Numbered from the stretch's first letter, positions 16,090 to 25,171 are shown. The stretch is 64,000 bases of DNA from Candidatus Defluviibacillus avedoerensis (GCA_016703665.1 JADJBS010000006.1:1-64000), one strand, 5' to 3'. The notes: generated by a model from the letters alone, not told the origin. Made by a program: numbers and translations.

Positions 16090-18504
16090 TTAGTTGCGCA
16101 GGGGCTTGCCTGATGACAACATGCCCATGATCCGCTCTTGCGTCTTGGGGTGCTCCAGCAGGCTGCAGAAGGCGCGGCGCTCCAGCGTCATCAAATATTC
16201 TTCGCTGACGAGGGTGCCGGTCTCGACGTCTCCGCCTGTCACCACACCTGCGATCAGGCTGGCGATGTGAAAATCATGCTGGCTGATGAAGCCCCCGTCG
16301 CGCATGTTGACCAGCTGCCCTTGGATGGTGGCCTTGCCGCTTCGGCCAGCTACCGGGAACAGGCGTTTGTGCGGTGCACGGTAGCCAGCCGCGAACATGG
16401 CCTTGGCCTCGTTGATGGCCACAAACAGCAGTTCATCTTTATTGGGAACAACCAGATCGCTGTCCAGCAAATAACCCAGTTTGCGGCTTTCCAGCGCACT
16501 GGTGCCCACCTTGGCCATGGCCGCAGCGGTAAAACCTTCGGTGACGAATGGGAGCAAGTCTTTGTGCGTGGACAGAGCTGCCACTTCGGCCGCACGGCGG
16601 GCGATGTAGGTCAGGCCCCCCGCACCCGGCACCAGACCGACGCCCACTTCCACCAAACCGATGTAGCTCTCCATGGCCACGACCCGGCGTGCGGAATGGA
16701 CGGCCATTTCACAGCCACCGCCCAATGCCAGGCCCCTCACAGCAGATACCACCGGCACGTTGGCATAGCGCAGCTTGAGCATCACTGCTTGCAGCGCGCC
16801 TTCGGCCTCGTCAATCGCGGCAACGCCGCCCATCATGAAACCAGGCAACATGCCCGCCAGATCAGCGCCCGCACTGAAGGGCTCGTCGCCCGACCAGATC
16901 ACCACGCCCTGGTAGTCCTTCTCGGCCATGTCAACCGCGATGGACAGGCCCTCGGCCACATCCGGGTCGATGGCGTGCATCTTGGATTTGATGCTGGCGA
17001 TCACAATCTGATCGTCCATCGTCCACAGGCGGATCGAGTCGTCCTCGTGCAAGGTCTTGCCCGTGGTCTCAAACGGTGTACCCACCCCCAGGCCTTGATG
17101 AAATCCGGAAACCGTTTCAGGAAACAGCTGCCTTCCGTAGACTGGAAGCGCATGTCTAGCTACAAATTTGGAAGCAGTTGGGTTCCAGGAACCCTCTGCT
17201 GTGTGCACACCACCCGCATCAGCAACCGGGCCACTGAACACCCAGTCCGGCAGGGGTGCGTTGCACAGTGTCTTGCCCGCAGCAATGTCCTCCTTGATCC
17301 AGTTGGCCACCTGCAGCCAGCCCGCCTCTTGCCACATCTCAAATGGGCCTTGCTTCATACCAAAGCCCCAGCGCAGAGCCAGGTCCACATCGCGCGCAGT
17401 CTCGGCAATGCTGGCCAAATGCACGGCAGCGTAGTGAAAGCTGTTGCGCAAAATGGCCCACAGGAACTGGCCTTGCGGGCCTTCGCTTTCGCGCAGCAAG
17501 CGCAGCCGCTCGCCAGCAGGCTTTTTGAGCATGCGGCCATAGACTTCGTCTGCCTTTTGACCTGCGGGCATGTAGTCTTCTGACTCCAGATCGAAGCGCA
17601 TCACATCGCGGCCGACTTTTTTGTAAAACCCCGCCTTGGTCTTCTGGCCCAGGTTGCCAAGCTCCAGCAGCTTGGCCAACACTGGCGGCGTGCCAAAGCT
17701 CGGGTAAAACGGATCTGTGGCCTCACTCAAATTGTCCTGCAACGTCTTGATCACGTGGTTCATCGTGTCCAGGCCCACCACGTCCGCGGTACGGAAAGTG
17801 CCGGAGCTGGCGCGGCCCAGCTTCTTGCCAGTGAGGTCATCGACCACATCAAAGCTCAGGCCAAAGTTTTCGACCTCTTTCATCGTGCCCAGCATGCCCG
17901 CAATGCCGACCCGGTTGGCGATGAAGTTGGGGCTGTCTTTGGCCCGCACCACACCCTTGCCTAAAGCGGTTGTGACAAAGCTCTCCAACTGGTCCAGCAC
18001 CTGAGGTTCAGTGGTCGGGGTGTTGATCAGTTCCACCAGATACATGTAGCGTGGTGGGTTGAAAAAATGGATGCCGCAAAAGCGTGGCTTGATCGCGTCA
18101 GGCAAGGCCTCGCTGAGCTTGGTGATCGACAGGCCCGAGGTGTTGGACGCCACCAGAGCATGTGGCGACACGAAGGGCGCGATTCTCTTGTACAGATCCA
18201 GCTTCCAGTCCATGCGCTCGGCGATGGCCTCGATGATGAGGTCGCAGCCACGCAGCTGCTCGAGGTGCTCTTCGTAATTGGCCTGCTCGATCAAGGCAGC
18301 ATCATCTGCGACACCAAGCGGCGAGGGCTTGAGCTTTTTCAAGCCTTCAATGGCCTTGGTGACAATGCCGTTCTTCGGGCCTTCCTTGGCAGGAAGATCA
18401 AACAGCACGACATTGACCTTGACGTTGACCAGGTGCGCAGCGATTTGCGCACCCATCACGCCAGCGCCGAGCACGGCGACTTTTTTCACGGGAAAGCGGG
18501 ACAT
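16090..18504 (-). CDS. 3-hydroxyacyl-CoA dehydrogenase / enoyl-CoA hydratase bifunctional protein
   Basis: An 804-residue protein. The dehydrogenase half is N-terminal (VAVLGAGVMGAQIAAHL, then ASNTSGLSI, CGIHFFNPP); the crotonase half is C-terminal (about residues 480-690: FSAGADLAGMLPG, RGLALGGGCEMAVHSARRV). This domain order is the reverse of E. coli FadB and matches FadN-type proteins. It converts enoyl-CoA to 3-ketoacyl-CoA for the thiolase downstream. A short AT-rich 20 bp motif at 17158-17177 inside the coding region nearly matches one in the SDR remnant at 13856-13875. Confidence 0.91.
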   Translation of the reverse strand: MSRFPVKKVAVLGAGVMGAQIAAHLVNVKVNVVLFDLPAKEGPKNGIVTKAIEGLKKLKPSPLGVADDAALIEQANYEEHLEQLRGCDLIIEAIAERMDWKLDLYKRIAPFVSPHALVASNTSGLSITKLSEALPDAIKPRFCGIHFFNPPRYMYLVELINTPTTEPQVLDQLESFVTTALGKGVVRAKDSPNFIANRVGIAGMLGTMKEVENFGLSFDVVDDLTGKKLGRASSGTFRTADVVGLDTMNHVIKTLQDNLSEATDPFYPSFGTPPVLAKLLELGNLGQKTKAGFYKKVGRDVMRFDLESEDYMPAGQKADEVYGRMLKKPAGERLRLLRESEGPQGQFLWAILRNSFHYAAVHLASIAETARDVDLALRWGFGMKQGPFEMWQEAGWLQVANWIKEDIAAGKTLCNAPLPDWVFSGPVADAGGVHTAEGSWNPTASKFVARHALPVYGRQLFPETVSGFHQGLGVGTPFETTGKTLHEDDSIRLWTMDDQIVIASIKSKMHAIDPDVAEGLSIAVDMAEKDYQGVVIWSGDEPFSAGADLAGMLPGFMMGGVAAIDEAEGALQAVMLKLRYANVPVVSAVRGLALGGGCEMAVHSARRVVAMESYIGLVEVGVGLVPGAGGLTYIARRAAEVAALSTHKDLLPFVTEGFTAAAMAKVGTSALESRKLGYLLDSDLVVPNKDELLFVAINEAKAMFAAGYRAPHKRLFPVAGRSGKATIQGQLVNMRDGGFISQHDFHIASLIAGVVTGGDVETGTLVSEEYLMTLERRAFCSLLEHPKTQERIMGMLSSGKPLRN

Positions 18505-18518
18505 GAATTTCTTTCAAA

Positions 18519-18947
18519 CTATTGAATACGCTGCCACACTTGGGTGCGGTAGAAGGGGCCTATGTAGCCCCGCACCTGCAGCTTCTTGCCACCCTCGATG
18601 AGGACCAGGCTCAGGGTGTAGTTCTTGCCGTTGTCGGGGTCGAGGATCTTGCCCTCTTCCCAGGCTTCACGGCCTTCTGCCTTCTTGGCGCCACGGATGA
18701 TTTCCATGCCGACCTTGGGTTTGTCCTTGCGGTCATCTGTGCAATGGGTGCAATTGGGCTCGGCCGAGGTGATCAGGGCTTTCTCGATCACGCCATTCAA
18801 TGCGCCGCCTGCCGTCGCCTTGATGCGGATTTCAGCCTTGGGCTGATCGGTCTTGTCATCAATGCTGCGCCAAAGGCCTTCCGGCGTCGTCTGGGCAAAG
18901 GTGATGGAACTGGCCAGGGCACAAGCAAGGATAAGAACGCGCTTCAT
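18519..18947 (-). CDS. DUF2147 secreted protein
   Basis: A 142-residue protein with a clear signal peptide (MKRVLILACALASSITFAQ) and a DUF2147 core: TPEGLWRSIDDKTDQPKAEIRI, CTHCTDDRKDKPKVGMEIIRG, EGKILDPDNGKNYTLSLVLI, LQVRGYIGPFYRTQVW. This family is a small periplasmic beta-barrel of unknown biochemical role. It lies inside the beta-oxidation operon between the acyl-CoA dehydrogenase and the FadB-like gene (gaps of 40 and 14 bp), which suggests an envelope role linked to fatty-acid uptake or stress; that is inference. Confidence 0.88.
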   Translation of the reverse strand: MKRVLILACALASSITFAQTTPEGLWRSIDDKTDQPKAEIRIKATAGGALNGVIEKALITSAEPNCTHCTDDRKDKPKVGMEIIRGAKKAEGREAWEEGKILDPDNGKNYTLSLVLIEGGKKLQVRGYIGPFYRTQVWQRIQ

Positions 18948-18987
18948 GGATGTCTCCTTTTTTGGTCGGTTGAAGGGGCTAAGTCGG

Positions 18988-20787
18988 TTAAATGGCCAGG
19001 GCTGCGTCCGTGTCCATCAGCACCTTGCTGCCCGCACGCGCCGTGCGCATGAGGGTTGCGGTCTCCGGGAATAACTTGGCAAAGTAAAAACGTGCCGTCT
19101 GCAGCTTGGCCACATAGAACAGATCGGTGTTGCCCGCTGCAATCTGTTGCAGCGCCACTTGGGCCATGCGCGCCCAGAAGTAGCCGAACACCATGTGACC
19201 TGCTACACGCAGGTAAGGCACGGCGGCGGCCCCCACTTCGTCGGCGTTCTGGAAGCCCTTAAACCCAATCTCAGTCGTGAACTTGGTCATCTGGTCGCCC
19301 AGCATGGCGATGGGGTTGATGAACTCGGCCATCTTCTCGTTGACGCCTTCTTCTTCCACCAGTGCAGCAATCAACTTGCCAAACTTCTTGAGCGTAGCTC
19401 CGTTATTCCCCAAAATCTTGCGCCCCAGAAGATCCAGACTCTGGATGGTGTTGGTGCCCTCGTAGATCATGTTGATGCGAGCGTCACGCACAAACTGTTC
19501 CATGCCGTTTTGCTTGATGTAGCCGTGCCCCCCGAAAACCTGCTGGCACATCGTGGCTGCTTCATAACCGTTATCAGTCAAAAAGGCCTTGGTGATGGGT
19601 GTCAACAGGCTTAGCATTTCTCCGCTGTCCTTGCGCACCTTTTCGTCGGGATGGTAATGCTCCTTTTCGAGCAAAACCGAGCAGAACATGGCCAGCGCGC
19701 GCCCTCCTTCGGCGTAGGCCTTGGCGGTCAGCAGCATGCGGCGCACATCGGGGTGCACGATGATCGGGTCGGCGGGTTTGTCCTTGGCTTTGTTACCCGT
19801 CAGGCTGCGCATCTGGATGCGGTCTTTGGCATAAGCCAAGCCGTTCTGATAGGCCACTTCGGTCAAACCGAGCGACTGGTTACCCACCCCCAGGCGCGCG
19901 GCGTTCATCATCACGAACATGGCCTGCATACCTTTGTTGGGTTGGCCCACGAGGGTGCCATAGGCGCCGTCGAGCACGATCTGCGCGGTGGCGTTAGCAT
20001 GAATGCCCATTTTGTGCTCCAGACCTGCACAGTAGATACTGTTGCGCTCGCCCAGCGTCCCGTCGGCATTGACTTTGAACTTCGGCACAATGAAAAGACT
20101 TACCCCCTTGATACCTGGAGGCGCATCCGTCAATCGCGCAAGCACCAGGTGAATGATGTTGCCAGCCATGTCGTGCTCACCGGCACTGATGAAAATCTTC
20201 TCGCCAGTGATCTTGTAGCTGCCATCGGGCTGGGCTTCGGCCTTGCTACGCATCAAGCCCAGGTCAGTTCCGCAATGAGGTTCGGTCAGGCACATGGTAC
20301 CGGTCCATTCACCGCTGGTCATCTTGTGCAGATAGGTCTTCTTCTGCTCTTCCGTGCCATAGGTATGCAACGCAGCATAGGCGCCGTGCGTCAGGCCTGG
20401 GTACATGGTCCAGGCCTGGTTGGCCGAGTTCATCATTTCGTAAAAGCACTGGTTCACCACCAAAGGCAACCCCTGCCCCCCAACGTCAGGATCACAACTC
20501 AGGGCCGCCCATCCGGCCTCAACATACTGGGCATAAGCCTCCTTGAAGCCTTTGGGCGTTTTGACCCTGCGCGTAGCAGGGTCATAGCTACAGCCCTCGG
20601 TATCGCCGCTGATGTTGAGCGGAAATATCACCTCCGCAGCAAACTTGCCGCCCTCTTCCAGCACGGCATTGATGGTGTCTATATCGACCTCTGCATGGCG
20701 CGGGATGGCTTTGAAGTCATCCATGACATGGAGCACTTCGTGCATGACAAATTGCATGTCGCGCAAAGGGGGGGTATAGGTGGGCAT
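18988..20787 (-). CDS. Acyl-CoA dehydrogenase, long (about 600 aa) FadE/DmdC type
   Basis: A 599-residue dehydrogenase with the extra C-terminal domain typical of this class. MCLTEPHCGTDLGLMRSKAE and ITGEKIFISAGEHDM mark the middle domain; the catalytic Glu is in NMIYEGTNTIQ near residue 440. The N-terminus YTPPLRDMQFVMHEVL is standard for the family, which includes medium/long-chain acyl-CoA dehydrogenases and methylmercaptopropionyl-CoA dehydrogenases. As the first catabolic gene after the TetR regulator, in a set with hydratase, hydroxyacyl dehydrogenase and thiolase, a fatty-acyl substrate is likely. Confidence 0.91.
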   Translation of the reverse strand: MPTYTPPLRDMQFVMHEVLHVMDDFKAIPRHAEVDIDTINAVLEEGGKFAAEVIFPLNISGDTEGCSYDPATRRVKTPKGFKEAYAQYVEAGWAALSCDPDVGGQGLPLVVNQCFYEMMNSANQAWTMYPGLTHGAYAALHTYGTEEQKKTYLHKMTSGEWTGTMCLTEPHCGTDLGLMRSKAEAQPDGSYKITGEKIFISAGEHDMAGNIIHLVLARLTDAPPGIKGVSLFIVPKFKVNADGTLGERNSIYCAGLEHKMGIHANATAQIVLDGAYGTLVGQPNKGMQAMFVMMNAARLGVGNQSLGLTEVAYQNGLAYAKDRIQMRSLTGNKAKDKPADPIIVHPDVRRMLLTAKAYAEGGRALAMFCSVLLEKEHYHPDEKVRKDSGEMLSLLTPITKAFLTDNGYEAATMCQQVFGGHGYIKQNGMEQFVRDARINMIYEGTNTIQSLDLLGRKILGNNGATLKKFGKLIAALVEEEGVNEKMAEFINPIAMLGDQMTKFTTEIGFKGFQNADEVGAAAVPYLRVAGHMVFGYFWARMAQVALQQIAAGNTDLFYVAKLQTARFYFAKLFPETATLMRTARAGSKVLMDTDAALAI

Positions 20788-20789
20788 GG

Positions 20790-21488
20790 TTACTCCTTTA
20801 CAGATTTTGGGGATGGGTTGGCGGGCATGGCGTTGGCGTGAGCCGCCAGGATGTTGTCAAAGCCGCGAACCGCACGGTCTATGGAGCCCGCCGACTTGAG
20901 GAAGCGGGCTTCGTAATGCAAGGCCAGAATCAGGCCATGAATTTCAAACATGAGTTGGTCTTCATCGACATGGGAGCCAAGGTGGCCTTCTTCCTTGGCT
21001 TGAGTCAGCGCACGGCGCATGGCAGCAAGCCAGGTTTGCACCGAACTGGCCAGCGCATCGCGCACGGACCCCGGCCGGTCATCGAATTCGACAGCGCCAC
21101 TGATATAGATGCAGCCTGAGTCAATCTCGACCGAAGTACGCTTCATCCAGTTGCCAAAAAGCGCTCGCACACGGGGTAGGCCTCGGTCAGCCCGCATAGC
21201 GGGAAAAAACACCTCGGCTTCAAAACGCGCGTGGTATTCGCGGATCACCGAAATCTGCAATTCCTCACGCGAGCCAAAATGCGCAAACACACCAGACTTG
21301 CTCATCCGTGCGACCTCAGCCAGCGCGCCAATGCTCAACCCCTCCAGACCGATGTGCGTCGCCAGGCCCAGTGCTGCATCCACAATGGCAGCCTTAGTCT
21401 GCTGACCTTTGTGCATGGTTCGCCCGTCCACCTGCATGGCCTGTGCGCGCAGACGGTCTGCTTTTCGGGTAACTGCTGCTGGTGACAT
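20790..21488 (-). CDS. TetR/AcrR-family regulator of the beta-oxidation operon
   Basis: A 232-residue repressor. After a basic N-terminal tail, the TetR HTH is at about residues 30-75 (AIVDAALGLATHIGLEGLSIG, VARMSKSGVFAHFGSREEL), with a TetR_C-type ligand domain after it (WMKRTSVEIDSGCIYISGAVEF). It ends 2 bp before the acyl-CoA dehydrogenase start, so it leads the operon. A palindrome (21498-21523) lies directly upstream. By analogy with other TetR regulators of acyl-CoA genes it is probably released by an acyl-CoA. Confidence 0.85.
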   Translation of the reverse strand: MSPAAVTRKADRLRAQAMQVDGRTMHKGQQTKAAIVDAALGLATHIGLEGLSIGALAEVARMSKSGVFAHFGSREELQISVIREYHARFEAEVFFPAMRADRGLPRVRALFGNWMKRTSVEIDSGCIYISGAVEFDDRPGSVRDALASSVQTWLAAMRRALTQAKEEGHLGSHVDEDQLMFEIHGLILALHYEARFLKSAGSIDRAVRGFDNILAAHANAMPANPSPKSVKE

Positions 21489-21497
21489 GGGTCTTCA

Positions 21498-21523
21498 AAA
21501 ATTCGAACGATCGTGCTATTTTG
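21498..21523. promoter_or_regulatory. Predicted TetR operator
   Basis: A perfect 8 bp palindrome ACGATCGT (21507-21514) lies in an interrupted palindrome of about 26 bp with A-rich and T-rich flanks. It begins 10 bp upstream of the TetR start codon, where a repressor of the beta-oxidation operon would bind. It lies between this gene and the divergent Tgl-like gene, so either or both could be controlled. Confidence 0.5.
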
Positions 21524-21582
21524 CAAGATTTCACCCAATTGCGCATCGACCATGACAGTTCTAGGGATGCAGCACTAAGGCG

Positions 21583-22788
21583 ATGACGGGTAAACCCCTA
21601 GGCGCTCAAATACTGGTTTTTGAATCACTTAGGTGGATACTGGTCCCTGTTATGGATCGAGCGTTTCCAGTCAGTCAAAGCTGCAAGGGCGGCGTCCGGT
21701 TTGTCAGTCAGCGGCTGACCGACCGGCTGACCGATGCCCGCCTTTTGGCTGACCTGTTGGAGTCCCTTGGCCTTCGTGGCCATGTTCATCGCTATGGCGA
21801 AGACGCCAGCGCCTATGCACTTGGCGACGGCGCGAGCCATGCATGGATGGCCGGCCATGACACGCTGGGTTTAAAGCAGACATTGGCGCTGGAATTTGGT
21901 GAAGACGCACTTTCCATGCGTCGGCAAATTCTGGTCAGCATGCTGGGTGGTCCCGTGGCTTTTGATTTCCCCAGTTTTGCCGAATTGAGGGCGGCTGTAG
22001 ATATCCGTGAACGCATCGTCCACGATGCACTCAAAACAGCTCTTGCCTTCAAAACGGCCAGTGCTGAGCGCCCCGAAGAATGCTGGGTCTATGATGAATC
22101 AACCGGCTTTACTTTGCGCCCAGACCATTCGCTTGAGGTTGCACTACGGAGGGCGACGCAGCCCGATGTGTCTGGCAGGCTCTATGACTTTTCCTGCTAC
22201 CGCGCCAGCGAATATGTGATCCTACTGGCGTTGGCCGAGACTTTGCCGCTCTACAACCCTGCCCTGTCGATGCAGCTACAGGAACAATGGGAGCACAAGG
22301 CCATCATGTCTGGTCAGTTTCATGATGTCTTCATGCGTGAATACGGCAGCCAGGATGCACCGCTACCCCCTCGCTATTACGTCCCTGGAGACAGGCTTTG
22401 GTTTCGCAACCCAGACGAAGCATCCGCCGATGCGACGGGTTATGAAGGCTCATGGGTGTTTTACCTGGGCGATGGCCTGTTCAGCGACTTCTGGCGTCAG
22501 GGCCGCACATACACCCTAGAGAGCAAGTGCCTGGAGATTTACCACTGGCGTCATGCGACTTACACCGACGACGCAGGTGAGTTGCAAATCAACGAAGTGA
22601 TTGTGGAAGCGCACATTGCACAGACCATGAAAGACCCTGCTGAAGTTGCGCGCATCCAGTCATTGATGCAACGCTACCGTGAAGGCCGCGGAATCTACAC
22701 CGAAGCAGGCGGCTGCATTGACACCACGCGCGAATACCCTCGCTGGGTGTGCCCGGGGACGGCAGATCTGGTACTGCCGCCCTACTGA
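21583..22788 (+). CDS. Tgl-like (Bacillus transglutaminase fold) protein, catalytic Glu residues replaced
   Basis: A 401-residue cytosolic protein with no signal peptide. Residues about 128-305 align by eye with Bacillus subtilis Tgl (protein-glutamine gamma-glutamyltransferase): FPSFAELRAAVDIRERIV, YDFSCYRASEYVILLAL (Cys205 at the Tgl Cys116 position), VPGDRLWFRNPD, and GSWVFYLGDGLF. The Tgl glutamates 115 and 187 correspond to Ser204 and Ser290, so the enzyme may be altered or serve another Cys-based chemistry. The first 125 and last 95 residues have no counterpart in Tgl. It is transcribed away from the beta-oxidation operon. An internal start at 21652 (MDRAFP) is possible. Confidence 0.72.
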   Translation: MTGKPLGAQILVFESLRWILVPVMDRAFPVSQSCKGGVRFVSQRLTDRLTDARLLADLLESLGLRGHVHRYGEDASAYALGDGASHAWMAGHDTLGLKQTLALEFGEDALSMRRQILVSMLGGPVAFDFPSFAELRAAVDIRERIVHDALKTALAFKTASAERPEECWVYDESTGFTLRPDHSLEVALRRATQPDVSGRLYDFSCYRASEYVILLALAETLPLYNPALSMQLQEQWEHKAIMSGQFHDVFMREYGSQDAPLPPRYYVPGDRLWFRNPDEASADATGYEGSWVFYLGDGLFSDFWRQGRTYTLESKCLEIYHWRHATYTDDAGELQINEVIVEAHIAQTMKDPAEVARIQSLMQRYREGRGIYTEAGGCIDTTREYPRWVCPGTADLVLPPY

Positions 22789-22790
22789 GC

Positions 22791-23642
22791 TTACAGTTTG
22801 AACGCAACAACTTCCTGGCGTTGCTCGCCCAGGCCTTCGATGCCCAGTGTGACCACGTCGCCCTTCTTCAAGTAAATTGCATCGGGTTTCATGCCCATGC
22901 CAACACCGGGTGGCGTACCCGTGGTGATCACGTCCCCTGGCTCTAGCGTCATGAACTGGCTCACGTAGCTGATGATCTTGGCCACACTGAAAATCATGGT
23001 CTTGGTGTTACCGGTTTGCATGCGTTTGCCGTTCACATCCAGCCACATGTCCAGCTTCTGTGGATTGGGCACTTCGTCACGCGTCACCAGCCAGGGACCG
23101 ATGGGGCCAAAAGTGTCACAACCCTTGCCCTTGTCCCAGGTACCGCCACGCTCAATCTGGAACTCGCGTTCACTCACATCGTCAATCGTGCAGTAGCCTG
23201 CCACGTGGCTGAGTGCGTCTTTTTGTGAAACGTAGCGCGCCTGCTTGCCAATCACCACCCCCAGCTCAACTTCCCAGTCGCTCTTTTTGGAGCCTTTGGG
23301 CAACATCACCGGATCATTCGGTCCCTGGATGCAACTGGTGGCTTTCATGAACACAATGGGTTCTTTGGGAATGGGCAGGTTTGACTCGGCCGCATGATCA
23401 GCGTAGTTCAGTCCAATGGCGATGAACTTGCGCACACCATTCACGGGACATCCCATGCGCGGCTTGCCCTTGACGGCGGGCAACTTGTCCGTCTTGAGCT
23501 TGGCAAGCTTTGCCAAGCCAGCATCACTCAGTTGATCTGGGCCAATGTCCTTGATGACCGCGCTCAGGTCGCGCAAGACACCATTTGCATCAATGAGGCC
23601 GGGCTTCTCTTTACCTGGGTTGCCATAACGAACGAGTTTCAT
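22791..23642 (-). CDS. Fumarylacetoacetate hydrolase-family protein, likely 2,4-diketo-3-deoxy sugar acid hydrolase
   Basis: A 283-residue FAH-fold hydrolase. Motifs include FIAIGLNYADHAAES, the metal-binding WEVELGVVIG, and GDVITTGTPPGVGMG. With the two SDR genes and the enolase-superfamily dehydratase upstream it matches the non-phosphorylated L-fuconate/L-rhamnonate route. There a 2,4-diketo-3-deoxy acid is hydrolysed to pyruvate plus L-lactate. Substrate assignment is by context. The stop lies 2 bp from the stop of the convergent Tgl-like gene. Confidence 0.86.
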   Translation of the reverse strand: MKLVRYGNPGKEKPGLIDANGVLRDLSAVIKDIGPDQLSDAGLAKLAKLKTDKLPAVKGKPRMGCPVNGVRKFIAIGLNYADHAAESNLPIPKEPIVFMKATSCIQGPNDPVMLPKGSKKSDWEVELGVVIGKQARYVSQKDALSHVAGYCTIDDVSEREFQIERGGTWDKGKGCDTFGPIGPWLVTRDEVPNPQKLDMWLDVNGKRMQTGNTKTMIFSVAKIISYVSQFMTLEPGDVITTGTPPGVGMGMKPDAIYLKKGDVVTLGIEGLGEQRQEVVAFKL

Positions 23643-23682
23643 GTCTTCCTTTCAGTGAGGGATTATTCAAAGTCTGTCAAAG

Positions 23683-24429
23683 TCAGTAGGTGGATCGCCC
23701 ACCCGAGAGATCAAACACCGCGCCCGTTGAAAACGAGCAGTCTTCAGTGCAAAGCCAGCACACCATGGCGGCCACTTCTTCGGGTGTACCAAAACGACCC
23801 ATCGGAATCTTGCTGAGCATAAACGCAATGTGCTCTGGGCTCATCTGGTCGAAGATGGCCGTCTTCACGGCCGCCGGTGTCACGCAGTTCACGCGAACAC
23901 CGGTGTCTGCCAACTCCTTGCCAAGCGACTTAGTCAATGCCATCACTGCCGCCTTGCTTGCGCTGTAGGCACTGGCGTTGGGGTTGCCGTCTTTGCCTGC
24001 CACAGACGCGATGTTGACAATACGCCCATAGTTTTGCTGGCGCATCACGGGCACCACCTCACGGCAACAATGGAACACGCCGTTGAGGTTGACATTCATT
24101 ACCTGCGCCCAGGCGTCAACTGGGTAATCCCACAGCTTGGTGTTCGGACCCGTGATGCCGGCGCTGTTTACCAGGCAATCGATCCGTCCACGGTCGGCGA
24201 CAGTCATCGCCACGGCCTGTACCACGCTGTCATGCCGACTCACGTCCACCTTGACGCCGCTCGCAGCAGACCCCAGAGTCCCCACAGCCAACGCCAGCGC
24301 AGCAGGATCAAAATCCCACAGCGTTACGCTGCCGCCCGAAGCAATGGTGCGCTGCGCTATCGCAAAGCCCAGCCCCGCTGCACCGCCAGTGATGACTGCA
24401 TGGCGGCCATTCAGGTCAAGCTGGTTCAT
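23683..24429 (-). CDS. SDR-family sugar (acid) dehydrogenase
   Basis: A 248-residue classical SDR with all key motifs: TGGAAGLG cofactor loop, NSAGI, catalytic Ser in NIASVAGKDG and YSASK. The C-terminus ends GAVFDLSGGRSTY. Located in a sugar-acid operon, it probably oxidises the starting sugar or a keto-deoxy intermediate. Its ATG overlaps the stop of the upstream SDR by 4 bp. Confidence 0.87.
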   Translation of the reverse strand: MNQLDLNGRHAVITGGAAGLGFAIAQRTIASGGSVTLWDFDPAALALAVGTLGSAASGVKVDVSRHDSVVQAVAMTVADRGRIDCLVNSAGITGPNTKLWDYPVDAWAQVMNVNLNGVFHCCREVVPVMRQQNYGRIVNIASVAGKDGNPNASAYSASKAAVMALTKSLGKELADTGVRVNCVTPAAVKTAIFDQMSPEHIAFMLSKIPMGRFGTPEEVAAMVCWLCTEDCSFSTGAVFDLSGGRSTY

Positions 24430-25160
24430 ATGGTGATGCCTCCGTCAACCAAGTAGTTTTGCCCCGTGACAAACACCGATTCATCGCTGGCAAGGAACAC
24501 CACAGCAGGTGCAATCTCTTCTGCTTTGGCGAGGCGCCCCATGGGCTGACGGGCAATGAAGGCCTTGCGTGCTTCGACCGGATCGGCAAACGCATTGATT
24601 CTTTCGCCCAAAGAAGGCGTGTCCACCGTGCCTGGGCAAATGGAATTGCAGCGAATGCCCTGCCCCACATAGTCTGCGGCCACGCTCTTGGTCAAACCAA
24701 TCACTGCCGCCTTGCTGGCGCCGTAGATAAAGCGATTCGGCAAGCCCTTGATGCTGCTGCACACGCTCGCCATGTTGATGATGCTGCCGCCGCCATTCGC
24801 AATCATTTTCGGTAAGGTCGCTTGAATCATCCAGAACTGGGCTCGGGCGTTGAGGTTGAAGCTGAATTCCCAGTCAGCATCTGTTGCATCCAGCAGTGCA
24901 CCGTTGGCGACAAAGCCCGCGCAGTTGAACAGCACATTCAACGCAGGCAGATCTGCGGTGAACTTTTGAATGGCGGCTTTGTCGAGCACATCGAGTACCG
25001 CTGTTGTTACATTGGCCACGCCCGCGTAACTCTCTAGCAGCTTGGGATTCACATCGGTGGCCCAGACCTGTGCACCTTCTTTGGCAAATGCAAGCGCTGT
25101 TGCTTTGCCAATGCCCTGACCAGCAGCGGTGATGAGGGCTGTTTTCCCTTGAAGTCGCAT
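24426..25160 (-). CDS. SDR-family dehydrogenase, 2-keto-3-deoxy-L-fuconate/rhamnonate dehydrogenase-like
   Basis: A 244-residue SDR with TAAGQGIGKATA, FNCAGFV, NMASVCSSIKGLPNRFIYGASKAA (Ser and YxxxK) and the C-terminus FVTGQNYLVDGGITI. The short form and the GLPNRFIYGASK segment are typical of the DHRS6/KDF-dehydrogenase group. Adjacent to the FAH hydrolase and MR/MLE dehydratase, it most likely oxidises the 2-keto-3-deoxy acid at C4. This is recalled similarity plus context. Confidence 0.85.
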   Translation of the reverse strand: MRLQGKTALITAAGQGIGKATALAFAKEGAQVWATDVNPKLLESYAGVANVTTAVLDVLDKAAIQKFTADLPALNVLFNCAGFVANGALLDATDADWEFSFNLNARAQFWMIQATLPKMIANGGGSIINMASVCSSIKGLPNRFIYGASKAAVIGLTKSVAADYVGQGIRCNSICPGTVDTPSLGERINAFADPVEARKAFIARQPMGRLAKAEEIAPAVVFLASDESVFVTGQNYLVDGGITI

Positions 25161-25171
25161 GGTGTTTTTCC

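Noticed and set aside
16138..17583. 481-codon open frame on the plus strand
   Set aside because: It is antisense to the clearly functional FadB-like gene and has no recognisable motif; long antisense frames are common in GC-rich DNA.
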